From positions 62,001 to 126,000 of the forward strand of contig NZ_JAQIIO010000007.1 in assembly GCF_027891095.1 (NCBI RefSeq): a DNA stretch of 64,000 bases, read 5' to 3'. Under the pieces are notes generated by a model. The model was not told where the DNA came from and ran no database searches. It was given only the letters and a program-made list of their open reading frames with translations. Below are positions 16,570 to 25,967 of the stretch, one piece after another. Source of the DNA: Aliiroseovarius salicola. GTDB lineage: Bacteria; Pseudomonadota; Alphaproteobacteria; Rhodobacterales; Rhodobacteraceae. The first letter of the stretch is position 1, and each line of letters begins with the position of its first letter. Both the position numbers and the translations under genes were made by a program.

Positions 16570-17328
16570 TCAATCCTCGAAACACGAAGCGCGCCCATCT
16601 CGGCGGATCGTAGCGGCCCCGTCCAAGATCTGTACGGCCCGTTTGCGCAGCGCGGTTGACGGTTTGGAGGCCGAGCGTTCCTTGGGGTTGGGCAGCACAG
16701 CCGCCAGACGCGCGGCCTGCACAGCGGTGAGCTTGTCCGGCCCGACATCGAAATAGTGTCGACTGGCAGCTTCCACCCCAAACACCCCTTTATCGAACTC
16801 GGCCACATTCAAATAGACTTCGATGATCCGTCGTTTTGTCCAGACCAGTTCGACCGCAGGGGTCAGAGCTGCTTCCAGTGCCTTGCGCAGCCATGACCGC
16901 CCTTGCCAGAGATAGGTGTTCTTGACCACTTGCTGACTGATTGTCGAAGCTCCGCGTGCACCGCCATCATCTATTGCCGCCCGGATGGCGGACATGTCAA
17001 AACCCCAATGCAGGCAATAGTTTGCATCTTCGGCAGCGACCACGGATCGTGCCATGACTGGCGCGATTTCATCCATGTCCACCCACTGATGATCGACCCA
17101 GCCAATACGCATTTTTTCGGAGATCATATAGGGCGTGGTCGGAGGATTCATCAGCGCATATGCCACAACAAAAATGGCAATCAAGGCAATCGCTCCAAAT
17201 AGAACACGGCGCATCCACCGCCTCAACCAAAGGATTGGGTGAATGCCAGACCTTTTTTTGGCCTTGCCTGTTTTACCCTTCGCGGGTTTTTTGCTCTGCT
17301 TTTTCTTTGCCACGGTGAATTTTCCCAC
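16570..17328 (-). CDS. mtgA: Monofunctional biosynthetic peptidoglycan transglycosylase
   Basis: A GT51 glycosyltransferase of 252 residues that polymerises lipid II without a transpeptidase domain. A very basic cytoplasmic tail (Lys-rich, residues 1-25) precedes one membrane helix (about 42-62). The catalytic segments are VVAAEDANYCLHWGFD, GGARGASTISQQVVKN and KRRIIEVYLNVAEF. It lies on the minus strand between repeat copy F and the GST gene and is probably transcribed alone. Confidence 0.93.
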   Translation of the reverse strand: MGKFTVAKKKQSKKPAKGKTGKAKKRSGIHPILWLRRWMRRVLFGAIALIAIFVVAYALMNPPTTPYMISEKMRIGWVDHQWVDMDEIAPVMARSVVAAEDANYCLHWGFDMSAIRAAIDDGGARGASTISQQVVKNTYLWQGRSWLRKALEAALTPAVELVWTKRRIIEVYLNVAEFDKGVFGVEAASRHYFDVGPDKLTAVQAARLAAVLPNPKERSASKPSTALRKRAVQILDGAATIRRDGRASCFED

Positions 17329-17340
17329 AGGGGGGGCAGG

Positions 17341-17424
17341 GGGTCAACCGATCGAATTATGAGGGGCGCTGCCCCTCGCGAGGCAAGCTCACTCACCCCG
17401 GGATATTTGGAGCAAGAGGAAGGG
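17341..17424 (-). repeat. Dispersed intergenic repeat, copy F
   Basis: Read on the minus strand: CTTCCTCTTGCTCCAAATAT, CCCGGGGTGAG, then a spacer and the arm GAGGGGCAGCGCCCCTC. It resembles copy C closely in its spacer region too. It lies in the gap between mtgA and the gltB terminator. Confidence 0.55.
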
Positions 17425-17432
17425 ATGAAATG

Positions 17433-17461
17433 ACAACGCCCGCAGCGGAGGCGGGCGTTGT
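17433..17461 (-). terminator. Strong hairpin after gltB
   Basis: ACAACGCCCGC and GCGGGCGTTGT form a perfect 11-base-pair stem with a seven-base loop, about 20 bases beyond the gltB stop. There is no long T run on the minus strand, so it may be an attenuated or Rho-assisted terminator, or serve transcript stability. Confidence 0.6.
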
Positions 17462-17481
17462 ATCATTTGTTTGCAGCTGAA

Positions 17482-20400
17482 TTACTCAGCAGGGACTGCC
17501 TCGGCCTCGTACGACAAGGGCACGGGCAATTTGTCGAGCATCTCTTTCGGGCAAACTTGCACGAAATTGGCTTTCTCGCTGTCCCAGTGGCGCAGGATTT
17601 CGGTTGCTTTGACGGATCCGGTCTCAGCCACGTGGCGCTCGATCAGCTCTTTCAGTTCTGCTTCCCAGTGATCTACGGCGACCGGGCCGGTGACCAGCGT
17701 TTCCATGTTCATCACGCGAGCAGTTTCGCCTTCCGGGTCATAGAGATACGCCATGCCGCCGGTCATGCCCGCCCCGAAGTTGGCGCCGATGGATCCGAGG
17801 ATCACGGCAATGCCGCCAGTCATGTATTCACACCCGTTTGAGCCGCAGCCTTCGATCACCACCTTGGCACCTGAGTTGCGCACGGCAAAGCGTTCGCCAG
17901 CACGGCCCGCAGCAAAGAGGTACCCATCGGTCGCGCCGTAAAGCACGGTGTTGCCGATAATGGTGTTCTCAGCCGCCACAAGGGGGCTTGCCATTGGTGG
18001 GCGCACGGCCACAGTTCCGCCGGACAAGCCTTTGCCCACATAGTCATTGGCATCCCCCGACACTTCGATCTTCAGGCCAGGAGCTGCGAAGGCACCCAAT
18101 GCCTGACCGGCAGAACCCGTCAGCTTAACGGTCAGGTGGTCAGGTTGCAGGTTGTTCCGCATCCCGAATTTCTGAACGATATGTGACGAGGTGCGGGTGC
18201 CCACGGTGCGGTGCGTGTTTTGCACGGCATAGCTGAGCTGCATTTTCTCGCCATCTTCAAGGAAGCGGGCAGCGTCACGCACGATCTCTGCATCCAGAGT
18301 GTCCGGCACGGCGTTGCGTGGGCGATCCCGGTCATAGGTGATCTGATCCGCACCATCCACAGTCAGGAGGAGTGGGTTCAGGTCGAGGTCGTCAAGATGG
18401 GCCGAGCCACGCGATACCTGTGACAGAAGGTCGGCGCGGCCAATGACTTCATCCAGCGAACGCGCGCCGATTGAGGCAAGGATTTCCCGCACTTCCTGAG
18501 CGTAGAAAGTGATGAGGTTCACCACTTTATCGGCAGATCCAGTGAACTTGGCGCGCAGGTCGTCGTCTTGCGTACAGACGCCCACCGGGCAGGTGTTCGA
18601 CTGGCACTGACGCACCATGATGCAACCCATGGCGATCAGGGCGGCGGTGCCGATGCCGTATTCCTCAGCCCCCATCATCGCGGCCATCACGATGTCGCGT
18701 CCAGTGCGCAGCCCACCGTCGGTGCGCAGCGTCACACGTTCGCGCAGATTGTTCATGGCGAGCACCTGATGGGCCTCGGTCAGGCCCATTTCCCACGGCA
18801 GACCTGCGAATTTGATCGAGGTTGCAGGCGAGGCCCCGGTGCCACCATTGTGGCCCGAGATCAAGATGATGTCGGCTTCGGCCTTGGCCACACCGGCGGC
18901 GATGGTGCCAACACCGGAGGACGCCACCAGCTTCACCGTCACCTTGCAGCGTGGGTTGATCTGCTTGAGGTCGTAGATCAACTGCGCCAGATCTTCGATC
19001 GAGTAGATATCGTGGTGTGGCGGTGGTGAAATCAGTGTCACGCCTTTGGTCGAGTGGCGTAGCTTGGCGATGAGGTCGGTGACCTTCATACCGGGCAACT
19101 GACCGCCCTCGCCGGGCTTTGCGCCCTGCGCCACTTTGATCTCAAGCTCTTCACAATGCAGCAGGTATTCGGCGGTTACACCAAAGCGACCCGATGCCAC
19201 CTGTTTGATCTTGGCGGATGCGTTATCGCCATTGGGTTCTGGGGTGAAATCCTCGGGGCTTTCGCCGCCTTCACCCGAATCCGACTTGGCGCCAATGCGG
19301 TTCATGGCAATTGACAGGGTGCGGTGTGCCTCGGGCGACAGCGCGCCCAGCGACATGCCGGGGGTCACAAAGCGTTTGCGGATCGCGGTGATGCTTTCCA
19401 CCTCTTCAATCGGCACCGGATTGCCAATTGGCTTGATCGCCAAAAGGTCACGTAGGTGGATTGGTGGCATGGATTGCAGACGCTTGGAATACTGCTGCCA
19501 CATCGCGTAAGACGCGCGGTCACAGGCGTTTTGCAGAAGGTGCATGGATTGCGCTTCCCAGGCGTGGGTCTCACCGGACTTACGCGCCTTATAGAAGCCA
19601 CCCACCGGCAGCACTTTGTTGCCCGTGCCAAAGCCCGCAGCGTGCACGTCTTCCAGTTTCTTCTGGATGCCCGAGACACCAATGCCTGAAATGCGGCTGA
19701 TCATGCCGGGGAAATACTCGGCCACCATGGCGCGCGACAGGCCAACGGCTTCGAAGTTCAGACCGCCACGGTAGGATGAGATCACCGAGATCCCCATCTT
19801 TGCCATGATCTTCAGAAGGCCCTGGTCAATCGCGTTGCGATAGCGGCGCACAGCTTCGGTCAGCGAGCAATCAAGCAGGCCCCGGTCAATACGGTCGGCA
19901 AGGCTGTCCTCGGCCAGATAGGCGTTGACCGTGGTCGCACCCGAACCCACCAGAACCGCGAAGTAATGCGGGTCGAGACATTCAGCCGAGCGCACGTTGA
20001 GCGAGGTAAAGGTCCGCAGACCTTTGCGCACCAGCCAGCTGTGGATGGCAGATGTGGCCAGGATCATCGGCATTGCAATCCGATCTTCGCCTTGCGCCTG
20101 ATCTGTCAGCACAAGGTGGCCCGCACCGGATTGGATCGCTTCTTCAGCTTGGGCGCGGATCTCGGCGAGAGCCGTTTGCAGCGCGCCGTCGCCGCCATCT
20201 GCTTGGAAGGTACAATCAATCTCGACCATCGGCGCTTCGAACGCCTTGGTCATGGCGACAAATTGCTCGTTGCCAACAAACGGGCTTTCCAGCGAGATGA
20301 TCTCGGTCTGGCCACCGTTTTCATCCAGCACGTTTTTCAGGTTGCCGAACCGGGTCTTGAGCGACATCACGCGGAATTCGCGCAAGCTGTCGATCGGCGG

Positions 20401-22020
20401 GTTGGTCACCTGAGAGAAGTTTTGGCGGAAGAAATGGCTGAGTGGGCGATATTGGGTCGACAGAACGGCCGACGGCGTGTCATCGCCCATCGAGGCCAGC
20501 GCCTCTTTGCCATCCTCTGCCATCGGTGCGAGGATCTGCTCCAGCTCTTCCAGCGTGTAACCAGCAGCCACTTGACGGCGGCGCAACTCATCACCCGAAA
20601 AGAGCGGTTTTTCTTCGATGTCTGACAGGTCTTCTTCGAGGTCATGGATTTTGTTTACCCATTCGCCGAAGGGCTGGGCGGTAGACATTTTATCCTTGAT
20701 TTCAGTGTCGTGGTAAAGCTTGCCCTCTTTCATGTCCACGGCCAGAAGCTGCCCCGGACCAAGCGCGCCTTTTTCTACGACAGTTGATTCGTCGGTGGGC
20801 ACCATGCCCGCCTCGGACCCCGCAATCAGCAGCCCGTCGCCGGTCACGACATAGCGCATCGGGCGCAGCCCGTTGCGGTCAAGACCCGCGCAGACCCAGC
20901 GACCATCGGTCATGGCAAGGGCCGCAGGGCCATCCCAGGGTTCCATCACCGAGTTGCAGTAGGAATACATGTCTTTCCACGCCTGCGGCAGTTCAACTGC
21001 CTGCTTCGACCAGCTTTCCGGCACCAACATGGTTTTTGCCATAGGAGCCGAGCGACCCGCACGGACCAGAACTTCGAACACCGCGTCAAGGGCCGCGGAG
21101 TCGGATGATCCGCCCGGCACAATCGGTTTGATGTCTTCAGCCAGTTCACCAAAGAAGGACGAGGCCATGCGGATCTCGTGCGACTTCATCCAGTTCATGT
21201 TGCCCTTCAGCGTGTTGATCTCGCCGTTATGGGCCAGCATGCGGAAGGGTTGGGCCAGCCACCATTGCGGGAAGGTGTTGGTCGAGTAGCGTTGGTGATA
21301 GATCGCAAAGGACGATTTGAACTGCTCGTCCATCAGGTCCGGGTAGAACACGGCCACCTGTTCGGCCAGCATCATGCCTTTGTAGATGATCGACCGGCAG
21401 GAGAGCGACGCGATATAGAGGCCGGCAATATTGGCTTGGGCAGCCGCTTTTTCGATCCGGCGACGGATCACGTAAAGCTCGCGTTCAAAGGTGTCTTCAT
21501 CCACGCCTTTCGAATTCGAGATCATGATCTGCTCGATCTCGGGGCGCGTGGCGTTGGCTTTTTCACCAAGGCAGGAGATGTCTACTGGGACGTGGCGCCA
21601 GCCATAGATGTAATAGCCCATGCGCAGAATCTCGGTTTCCACGATGGTCCGGCAGGCTTCCTGCGCGCCAAAATCGGTACGGGGCAGGAAGACTTGGCCA
21701 ACGGCAACCAGCTGGTCCTGGCGCGGCTCGTGGCCAGTGCGTTTGATCTGGTCATAGAAGAAGGGAACCGGGATCTGCACGTGGATGCCAGCGCCATCAC
21801 CGGTTTTGCCATCGGCGTCAACGGCGCCGCGGTGCCAGATGGCTTTCAGCGCATCGATGCCTGCTTCAACCACCTGACGGGTGGGTTTACCATCGGTGGC
21901 GACCACAAGCCCGACACCACAAGAGCTGTGCTCGTCTTCGTCACGATAGAGGCTGTGCTCGCTCATATACGCGCGCTTAGCTTCTTCGCGGGCGACCCAG
22001 TTTTCATCATATTTCGTCAT
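17482..22020 (-). CDS. gltB: Glutamate synthase (NADPH) large subunit
   Basis: The 1512-residue alpha subunit converts glutamine and 2-oxoglutarate to two glutamates. A propeptide of 33 residues precedes Cys34 (SSCGVGLVV), the N-terminal nucleophile of the class II glutaminase domain. The central domain and the FMN-binding synthase barrel follow (SGHNGGTGASP, EYGIGTAALIAMGC). The 3Fe-4S cluster is bound by CIMVRQCQSNTCPVGVC, and a GXGXG beta-helix domain ends the protein. The frame is open to 22323, but ATG 22020 with GAGGAGACAG upstream and the standard propeptide fixes the start. It follows gltD by 70 bases on the same strand. Confidence 0.96.
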   Translation of the reverse strand: MTKYDENWVAREEAKRAYMSEHSLYRDEDEHSSCGVGLVVATDGKPTRQVVEAGIDALKAIWHRGAVDADGKTGDGAGIHVQIPVPFFYDQIKRTGHEPRQDQLVAVGQVFLPRTDFGAQEACRTIVETEILRMGYYIYGWRHVPVDISCLGEKANATRPEIEQIMISNSKGVDEDTFERELYVIRRRIEKAAAQANIAGLYIASLSCRSIIYKGMMLAEQVAVFYPDLMDEQFKSSFAIYHQRYSTNTFPQWWLAQPFRMLAHNGEINTLKGNMNWMKSHEIRMASSFFGELAEDIKPIVPGGSSDSAALDAVFEVLVRAGRSAPMAKTMLVPESWSKQAVELPQAWKDMYSYCNSVMEPWDGPAALAMTDGRWVCAGLDRNGLRPMRYVVTGDGLLIAGSEAGMVPTDESTVVEKGALGPGQLLAVDMKEGKLYHDTEIKDKMSTAQPFGEWVNKIHDLEEDLSDIEEKPLFSGDELRRRQVAAGYTLEELEQILAPMAEDGKEALASMGDDTPSAVLSTQYRPLSHFFRQNFSQVTNPPIDSLREFRVMSLKTRFGNLKNVLDENGGQTEIISLESPFVGNEQFVAMTKAFEAPMVEIDCTFQADGGDGALQTALAEIRAQAEEAIQSGAGHLVLTDQAQGEDRIAMPMILATSAIHSWLVRKGLRTFTSLNVRSAECLDPHYFAVLVGSGATTVNAYLAEDSLADRIDRGLLDCSLTEAVRRYRNAIDQGLLKIMAKMGISVISSYRGGLNFEAVGLSRAMVAEYFPGMISRISGIGVSGIQKKLEDVHAAGFGTGNKVLPVGGFYKARKSGETHAWEAQSMHLLQNACDRASYAMWQQYSKRLQSMPPIHLRDLLAIKPIGNPVPIEEVESITAIRKRFVTPGMSLGALSPEAHRTLSIAMNRIGAKSDSGEGGESPEDFTPEPNGDNASAKIKQVASGRFGVTAEYLLHCEELEIKVAQGAKPGEGGQLPGMKVTDLIAKLRHSTKGVTLISPPPHHDIYSIEDLAQLIYDLKQINPRCKVTVKLVASSGVGTIAAGVAKAEADIILISGHNGGTGASPATSIKFAGLPWEMGLTEAHQVLAMNNLRERVTLRTDGGLRTGRDIVMAAMMGAEEYGIGTAALIAMGCIMVRQCQSNTCPVGVCTQDDDLRAKFTGSADKVVNLITFYAQEVREILASIGARSLDEVIGRADLLSQVSRGSAHLDDLDLNPLLLTVDGADQITYDRDRPRNAVPDTLDAEIVRDAARFLEDGEKMQLSYAVQNTHRTVGTRTSSHIVQKFGMRNNLQPDHLTVKLTGSAGQALGAFAAPGLKIEVSGDANDYVGKGLSGGTVAVRPPMASPLVAAENTIIGNTVLYGATDGYLFAAGRAGERFAVRNSGAKVVIEGCGSNGCEYMTGGIAVILGSIGANFGAGMTGGMAYLYDPEGETARVMNMETLVTGPVAVDHWEAELKELIERHVAETGSVKATEILRHWDSEKANFVQVCPKEMLDKLPVPLSYEAEAVPAE

Positions 22021-22090
22021 ATTCTGTCTCCTCATGGGGCGTGGGCGGCACAGTTTTGATGTGGCCCGGCATGCCCCTGATATGTCCTGA

Positions 22091-23524
22091 TTATTCGGCG
22101 GCGAGTGCAGCTTTTGTGGCCAAGGTCTCGACGATATTGGCGCCCGCTTCGCGGCCGTCACGGATCGCCCAAACGACCAGAGACGCCCCGCGCACGATGT
22201 CACCCACAGCCCAGACGTCATCCATGTCGGTTTGGTGGGTGCCAAAGGCGGCCTTGACGGTGCCCCAGCGAGTGACCGGCAGGTCCGGCTGATCCCAAAG
22301 TGTTGGCAGGTCTTCCGGTTCAAATCCGAGCGCCTTGATCACCAGATCTGCTTCTTCTGTGTAGTCTGATCCTTCGATCACTTCGGGGCTGCGACGGCCC
22401 GAGGCGTCGGGTGCGCCGAGGCGCATCTTTTGTACGATCACGCCATTCACCGGTTCGCCGGTGAAGCCTTTTGGTGCAGCCAGCCAGACAAATTCCACGC
22501 CTTCCTCTTCTGCGTTCTGCGTTTCGCGTTGTGAACCGGGCATGTTGGCGCGGTCGCGGCGATAGAGACATTTGACCGAAGTCGCACCCTGACGGATGGC
22601 TGTGCGCACACAGTCCATGGCGGTGTCGCCACCACCGATCACGATGACTTTCTTACCTTTGGCATTCAGCTCACCGCTTTCAAATTCAGCCACGGTGTCA
22701 CCGAAATCGGTTTTGTTCGAGCAGGTGAGGTAATCGATGGCCCGCACAATGCCGGTCGCGCCCGCACCCGGTCCTTGCAGGTCGCGGGTCTTGTAAACGC
22801 CAGTGGCGATCAGCACTGCGTCATGCTCTGCGTGGATGTCTGCAAACGTGACGTCTTTGCCGATATCCGTGTTCAGGGTGAAGGTGACACCTGCGCGCTC
22901 CAAGAGTTCTACCCGGCGCATCACCACGTCTTTTTCCAGCTTGAAGCCGGGGATGCCATAGGTCAGCAGGCCGCCCGCGCGATCATGACGATCGTAAACT
23001 GTGACGGCATGACCTGCGCGCACCAGCACGTCAGCCGCAGCCAGACCACCCGGACCCGCGCCGATGATGGCCGCGCTTTGACCGGTGGCGGGACCAACGG
23101 CAATTTCTTCGACCCAGCCTTGTTCCCATGCGGTGTCGGTGATGTATTTCTCAACCGCGCCGATGGTGACGGTGCCGTGGCCGGATTGTTCGATCACGCA
23201 ATTGCCTTCACACAGTCGGTCCTGCGGGCAGATGCGGCCGCAGATTTCCGGAAAAGTGTTGGTGGATTGCGAAAGTTCGTAAGCCTCTTGCAAGCGTCCG
23301 GTAGCGGTCATGCGCAGCCAATCGGGGATGTTGTTGTGCAGCGGGCAATGGGACTGACAATAGGGCACACCACATTGGCTGCATCGGCTGGCCTGCTCAG
23401 CGGCCTTTGCGGTGGCGAACTCGGCATAGATTTCCTGAAAATCTTCTTTGCGAGTTTCAGCCGAACGCTTTTCGGGCATATCGCGGTCGACATTCACAAA
23501 TTTCAACATCGGCTGTTTGGCCAT
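22091..23524 (-). CDS. gltD: Glutamate synthase (NADPH) small subunit
   Basis: The 477-residue beta subunit passes electrons from NADPH through FAD and two 4Fe-4S clusters to GltB. The N-terminal cluster motifs are CSQCGVPYCQSHCPLHNNIPDWL (split by two Cys groups) and CGRICPQDRLCEGNC. The FAD site is AAIIGAGPGGLAAADVLVRAG and the NADPH site is VIVIGGGDTAMDCVRTAI. It is the first gene of the gltDB operon, with a promoter-like sequence and a leader hairpin directly upstream. Confidence 0.95.
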   Translation of the reverse strand: MAKQPMLKFVNVDRDMPEKRSAETRKEDFQEIYAEFATAKAAEQASRCSQCGVPYCQSHCPLHNNIPDWLRMTATGRLQEAYELSQSTNTFPEICGRICPQDRLCEGNCVIEQSGHGTVTIGAVEKYITDTAWEQGWVEEIAVGPATGQSAAIIGAGPGGLAAADVLVRAGHAVTVYDRHDRAGGLLTYGIPGFKLEKDVVMRRVELLERAGVTFTLNTDIGKDVTFADIHAEHDAVLIATGVYKTRDLQGPGAGATGIVRAIDYLTCSNKTDFGDTVAEFESGELNAKGKKVIVIGGGDTAMDCVRTAIRQGATSVKCLYRRDRANMPGSQRETQNAEEEGVEFVWLAAPKGFTGEPVNGVIVQKMRLGAPDASGRRSPEVIEGSDYTEEADLVIKALGFEPEDLPTLWDQPDLPVTRWGTVKAAFGTHQTDMDDVWAVGDIVRGASLVVWAIRDGREAGANIVETLATKAALAAE

Positions 23525-23545
23525 TCTTTGCTCTCCGTCACTAGA

Positions 23546-23565
23546 GCGTTTCGCGGATGAAACGC
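23546..23565 (-). promoter_or_regulatory. Leader hairpin just upstream of gltD
   Basis: GCGTTTC and GAAACGC, perfectly complementary around a six-base loop, lie 22 bases before the gltD start. The same GCGTTTC palindrome style is common in Rhodobacteraceae intergenic DNA. It could affect ribosome access in the gltD leader or be a protein site; which one is not clear. Confidence 0.35.
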
Positions 23566-23583
23566 GGGCTGGGTGTGCCCTTG

Positions 23584-23613
23584 TAAATAAGGCCGGAGAA
23601 AATGAAAAGTCAA
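23584..23613 (-). promoter_or_regulatory. Candidate sigma-70 promoter for gltDB
   Basis: On the minus strand, TTGACT (-35, complement of 23608-23613) and TATTTA (-10, complement of 23584-23589) are 18 bases apart, in an AT-rich patch otherwise unusual for this chromosome. The start site would fall about 50 bases before gltD. Confidence 0.45.
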
Positions 23614-23768
23614 TAATGCTTACCTATATGTCGCTTTTTGTAATTTATTTCACCAAAAAGTTCGCAGGTTCAGTAAAAATAGGTCAGAAAGGGTGATATA
23701 TATTTCCACTTCCCTTTCCTGTCAGGGAGTTTAGCTTGCCTATAATCAACGAAAACAGGCTTTTCCCC

Positions 23769-24572
23769 ATGTCTCTCGCCCATCTGTTCCTTGTTGCGAT
23801 CATACAGGGAATCACCGAATTCCTTCCAGTGTCCTCGTCCGGGCATCTGGTTTTGGTGCCAGTACTGACCGGATATCCCGATCAAGGGCAGGTGATTGAT
23901 GTGGCAGTCCATCTGGGCACGCTGATGGCGGTGATAATGTTTTTCTGGCGCGATGTGAGCATGGGGCTTGCGGGTGTTCCGCGTATGCTCACCGGGCGGA
24001 TCGATACGCCGGGGGCAAAGCTCGCATTTCTGTTGATGATCGCCACGATCCCTGCCGTGCTGTTTGGCTTGATGCTGAAATTGACGGGGCTGGATGACGC
24101 GATGCGTTCGGTCAAGGTGATCGCCTGGACCATGCTGGGGTTTGGTATCGTTCTTTATGTGGTGGACCAAAGGGGAGCAGAGACCAAGACTGCCGGGGAT
24201 TGGTCGCTCAGGGATGCCATCATCATGGGGCTGTGGCAGGCCGTGGCGCTTATACCCGGTTCGTCGCGGTCCGGTGTGACCATCACCGGCGCGCGCGCGC
24301 TGGGATATCAGCGGTCAGATGGGGCGAAGCTTGCCATGCTGATGTCAATTCCGACAATTTTTGCCTCGGGTGTGCTGTTGGGCGCAGAGGTGATTGCCGA
24401 TGCCAATATCCAGGCGGCCAAGGATGGAGCCATCGCTGCGGGGCTCTCTTTTGTTTCAGCACTCCTCGCGCTCAGTTTGATGATGCGTCTGCTGCGGTCG
24501 GTCAGTTTCACGCCCTACGTGATCTATCGCGTGGTGCTGGGGCTGGGGCTCTTGCTCTTCGCCTATAGCTGA
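23769..24572 (+). CDS. uppP: Undecaprenyl-diphosphate phosphatase (bacitracin resistance protein)
   Basis: A polytopic membrane enzyme of 267 residues that recycles undecaprenyl diphosphate for cell-wall synthesis. The two active-site loops are QGITEFLPVSSSGHLVLV near the N-terminus and PGSSRSGVTITGARALG near residue 165. Start chosen at MSLAHLF; the open frame reaches back 11 codons to 23736 without homology-like features. It is divergent from gltD and convergent with the NDUFA9-like gene, separated from it by a bidirectional terminator. Confidence 0.94.
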   Translation: MSLAHLFLVAIIQGITEFLPVSSSGHLVLVPVLTGYPDQGQVIDVAVHLGTLMAVIMFFWRDVSMGLAGVPRMLTGRIDTPGAKLAFLLMIATIPAVLFGLMLKLTGLDDAMRSVKVIAWTMLGFGIVLYVVDQRGAETKTAGDWSLRDAIIMGLWQAVALIPGSSRSGVTITGARALGYQRSDGAKLAMLMSIPTIFASGVLLGAEVIADANIQAAKDGAIAAGLSFVSALLALSLMMRLLRSVSFTPYVIYRVVLGLGLLLFAYS

Positions 24573-24587
24573 CGGATCGTCGGCAAT

Positions 24588-24619
24588 AAAAAAGGCGCAA
24601 CCCAAGCTGCGCCTTTTTT
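24588..24619. terminator. Bidirectional terminator between uppP and the NDUFA9-like gene
   Basis: AAAAAAGGCGCA and TGCGCCTTTTTT form a perfect 12-pair stem with an eight-base loop, placed between two convergent genes. The A and T arms give a U tract in both directions. Confidence 0.9.
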
Positions 24620-24638
24620 GAATGTATGTTGCGTGATC

Positions 24639-25619
24639 TCAGGTTTTGAGGTTCTTCGCAGAAGCCGTGATGTCGGCATATTGGCCGCTGTCGCGGAAAC
24701 GCCAGAGATAGTCCGGCAAAATGGCGTCCATCGCTTTCGGCTCAATCTTAAGATCGGCAAACGACTTCGCCCCTTCACTGACCACATTGTCCACGCCAAG
24801 GTTTTTAACCTGATCGCGCGACAGAAGCGATGGTACGAGGCCGCCTGTTACAGTCTGCACCATATCAAAGGCCCAGGCCTGAACGCGCGCCACGACTGGC
24901 GGAAGGTTCAAGACGAGTCGGCGGCGCTGGATGTGATCCAGCATGCGCTGCATCAACTCGCGGAAGCTTTCCACATTCGGTCCGCCCAGTTCATATATGC
25001 CAGCTTCGGCTTCGCCCAGAATGCCTTTTTCGACCGCAGCGGCCACGTCATCAACATGGACAGGCTGAAACTTAGTGTCTGCGCCAACGATGGGCAAAAC
25101 CGGACCAAAACGAGTCATTCCGGCAAAGCGGTTGAAGAAATTGTCCTCTTGTCCGAACACGATTGAGGGGCGCAGGATCACCGCCCCCGGATATGCGGCC
25201 TGTACAGCAGCTTCGCCAGCGGCTTTGGTGCGGCCGTATTCGCTGGGGCTTTCCGGATCGGCACCGATGGCCGAGATGTGCACCAGTTGGTTCACACCCT
25301 CTTCGGTGGCAATCTTGGCCACGCGCCCGGCACCTTCGGCGTGCACGGCATCAAAGCTGTTCTTGCCAATTGACAGAAGAACGCCCACGCAGTTCACAAC
25401 TGCATCAGCCCCCTGCATTGCAGCGCGTACCGATGCGTCATCTCGGATGTTGCACAGGATCGGTTCAACCTGTCCGACGGCTCCGTAAGGTTTGACAAAC
25501 AGCGCCTCGTTCGGGCGACGCACGGCAACGCGCACGCGCCAGCCCTGCTTGGCCATGCGACGCGCCACATAGCGCCCCACAAACCCGGATCCGCCATAAA
25601 TGGTCACTAGCTTGGACAT
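24639..25619 (-). CDS. Complex I NDUFA9-like NAD-dependent epimerase/dehydratase family protein
   Basis: A 326-residue atypical SDR. The Rossmann motif is TIYGGSGFVGRYVARRMA and VVNCVGVLLSIGKNSF follows; HISAIGADPESPSEYGRTKAAGE holds the Tyr-x3-Lys. ILRPSIVFGQEDNFFNRF and FQPVHVDDVA are typical of the NDUFA9 group. In alphaproteobacteria and mitochondria this protein is an accessory complex I subunit or assembly partner rather than an active reductase. A short direct repeat lies just upstream of its start. Confidence 0.88.
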   Translation of the reverse strand: MSKLVTIYGGSGFVGRYVARRMAKQGWRVRVAVRRPNEALFVKPYGAVGQVEPILCNIRDDASVRAAMQGADAVVNCVGVLLSIGKNSFDAVHAEGAGRVAKIATEEGVNQLVHISAIGADPESPSEYGRTKAAGEAAVQAAYPGAVILRPSIVFGQEDNFFNRFAGMTRFGPVLPIVGADTKFQPVHVDDVAAAVEKGILGEAEAGIYELGGPNVESFRELMQRMLDHIQRRRLVLNLPPVVARVQAWAFDMVQTVTGGLVPSLLSRDQVKNLGVDNVVSEGAKSFADLKIEPKAMDAILPDYLWRFRDSGQYADITASAKNLKT

Positions 25620-25636
25620 CGAAGTCCTCCTTGCAA

Positions 25637-25670
25637 ATCTCGCGCAGATGCATATCGCATATCTCGCGCA
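25637..25670. repeat. Short direct repeat upstream of the NDUFA9-like gene
   Basis: ATCTCGCGCA at 25637-25646 and 25661-25670 (period 24), separated by an ATGCATATCGCAT palindrome-like stretch. Each copy is followed by (G/A)ATG. Position 18 to 51 bases before the start suggests an operator or leader element; no regulator can be named. Confidence 0.3.
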
Positions 25671-25783
25671 AATGAATAGCTTTCCGAGACCGGATGAGCA
25701 AGGCAGAATGCTTTTTCTGAGAATCCGACATTATCCGCTTGACGCCCCCCTCAACACCCATTAAATCGCCCCTCACCAACCGT

Positions 25784-25870
25784 GCCCAGATGGCGGAATT
25801 GGTAGACGCGCTAGCTTCAGGTGCTAGTGTCCGTATGGACGTGGAGGTTCGAGTCCTCTTCTGGGCACCA
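25784..25870 (+). tRNA. tRNA-Leu (anticodon CAG)
   Basis: An 87-base tRNA with a long variable arm. The acceptor stem pairs GCCCAGA with TCTGGGC, followed by an encoded ACCA end. The D loop carries GGTAGAC, the anticodon stem-loop is CTAGC-TTCAGGT-GCTAG (loop TTCAGGT, anticodon CAG), the variable arm is GTCCGTATGGAC and the T arm is GTTCGAGTC. Its 3' end is the insertion point of the element that follows. Confidence 0.95.
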
Positions 25871-25923
25871 TTAAATCCCGATAAGATATTGTAGTTAAAC
25901 GAAAAGCTGTTTCGCGGGAGTCG

Positions 25924-25934
25924 AACCGTAGAAC
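25924..25934 (+). repeat. Repeat AACCGTAGAAC, left copy (possible integrase arm site)
   Basis: The 11-base sequence recurs at 26884-26894 near the other end of the element. Next to the right copy, TGTTCTACAGC (26838-26848) and GCTGTAGAACA (26873-26883) form an 11-base inverted repeat sharing the GTAGAAC core. Arrays of such short repeats beside attachment sites are typical of integrase arm-type binding; that use is inferred. Confidence 0.4.
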
Positions 25935-25967
25935 AAATCGTTGAACAATTCCTTCAAATACACATTC

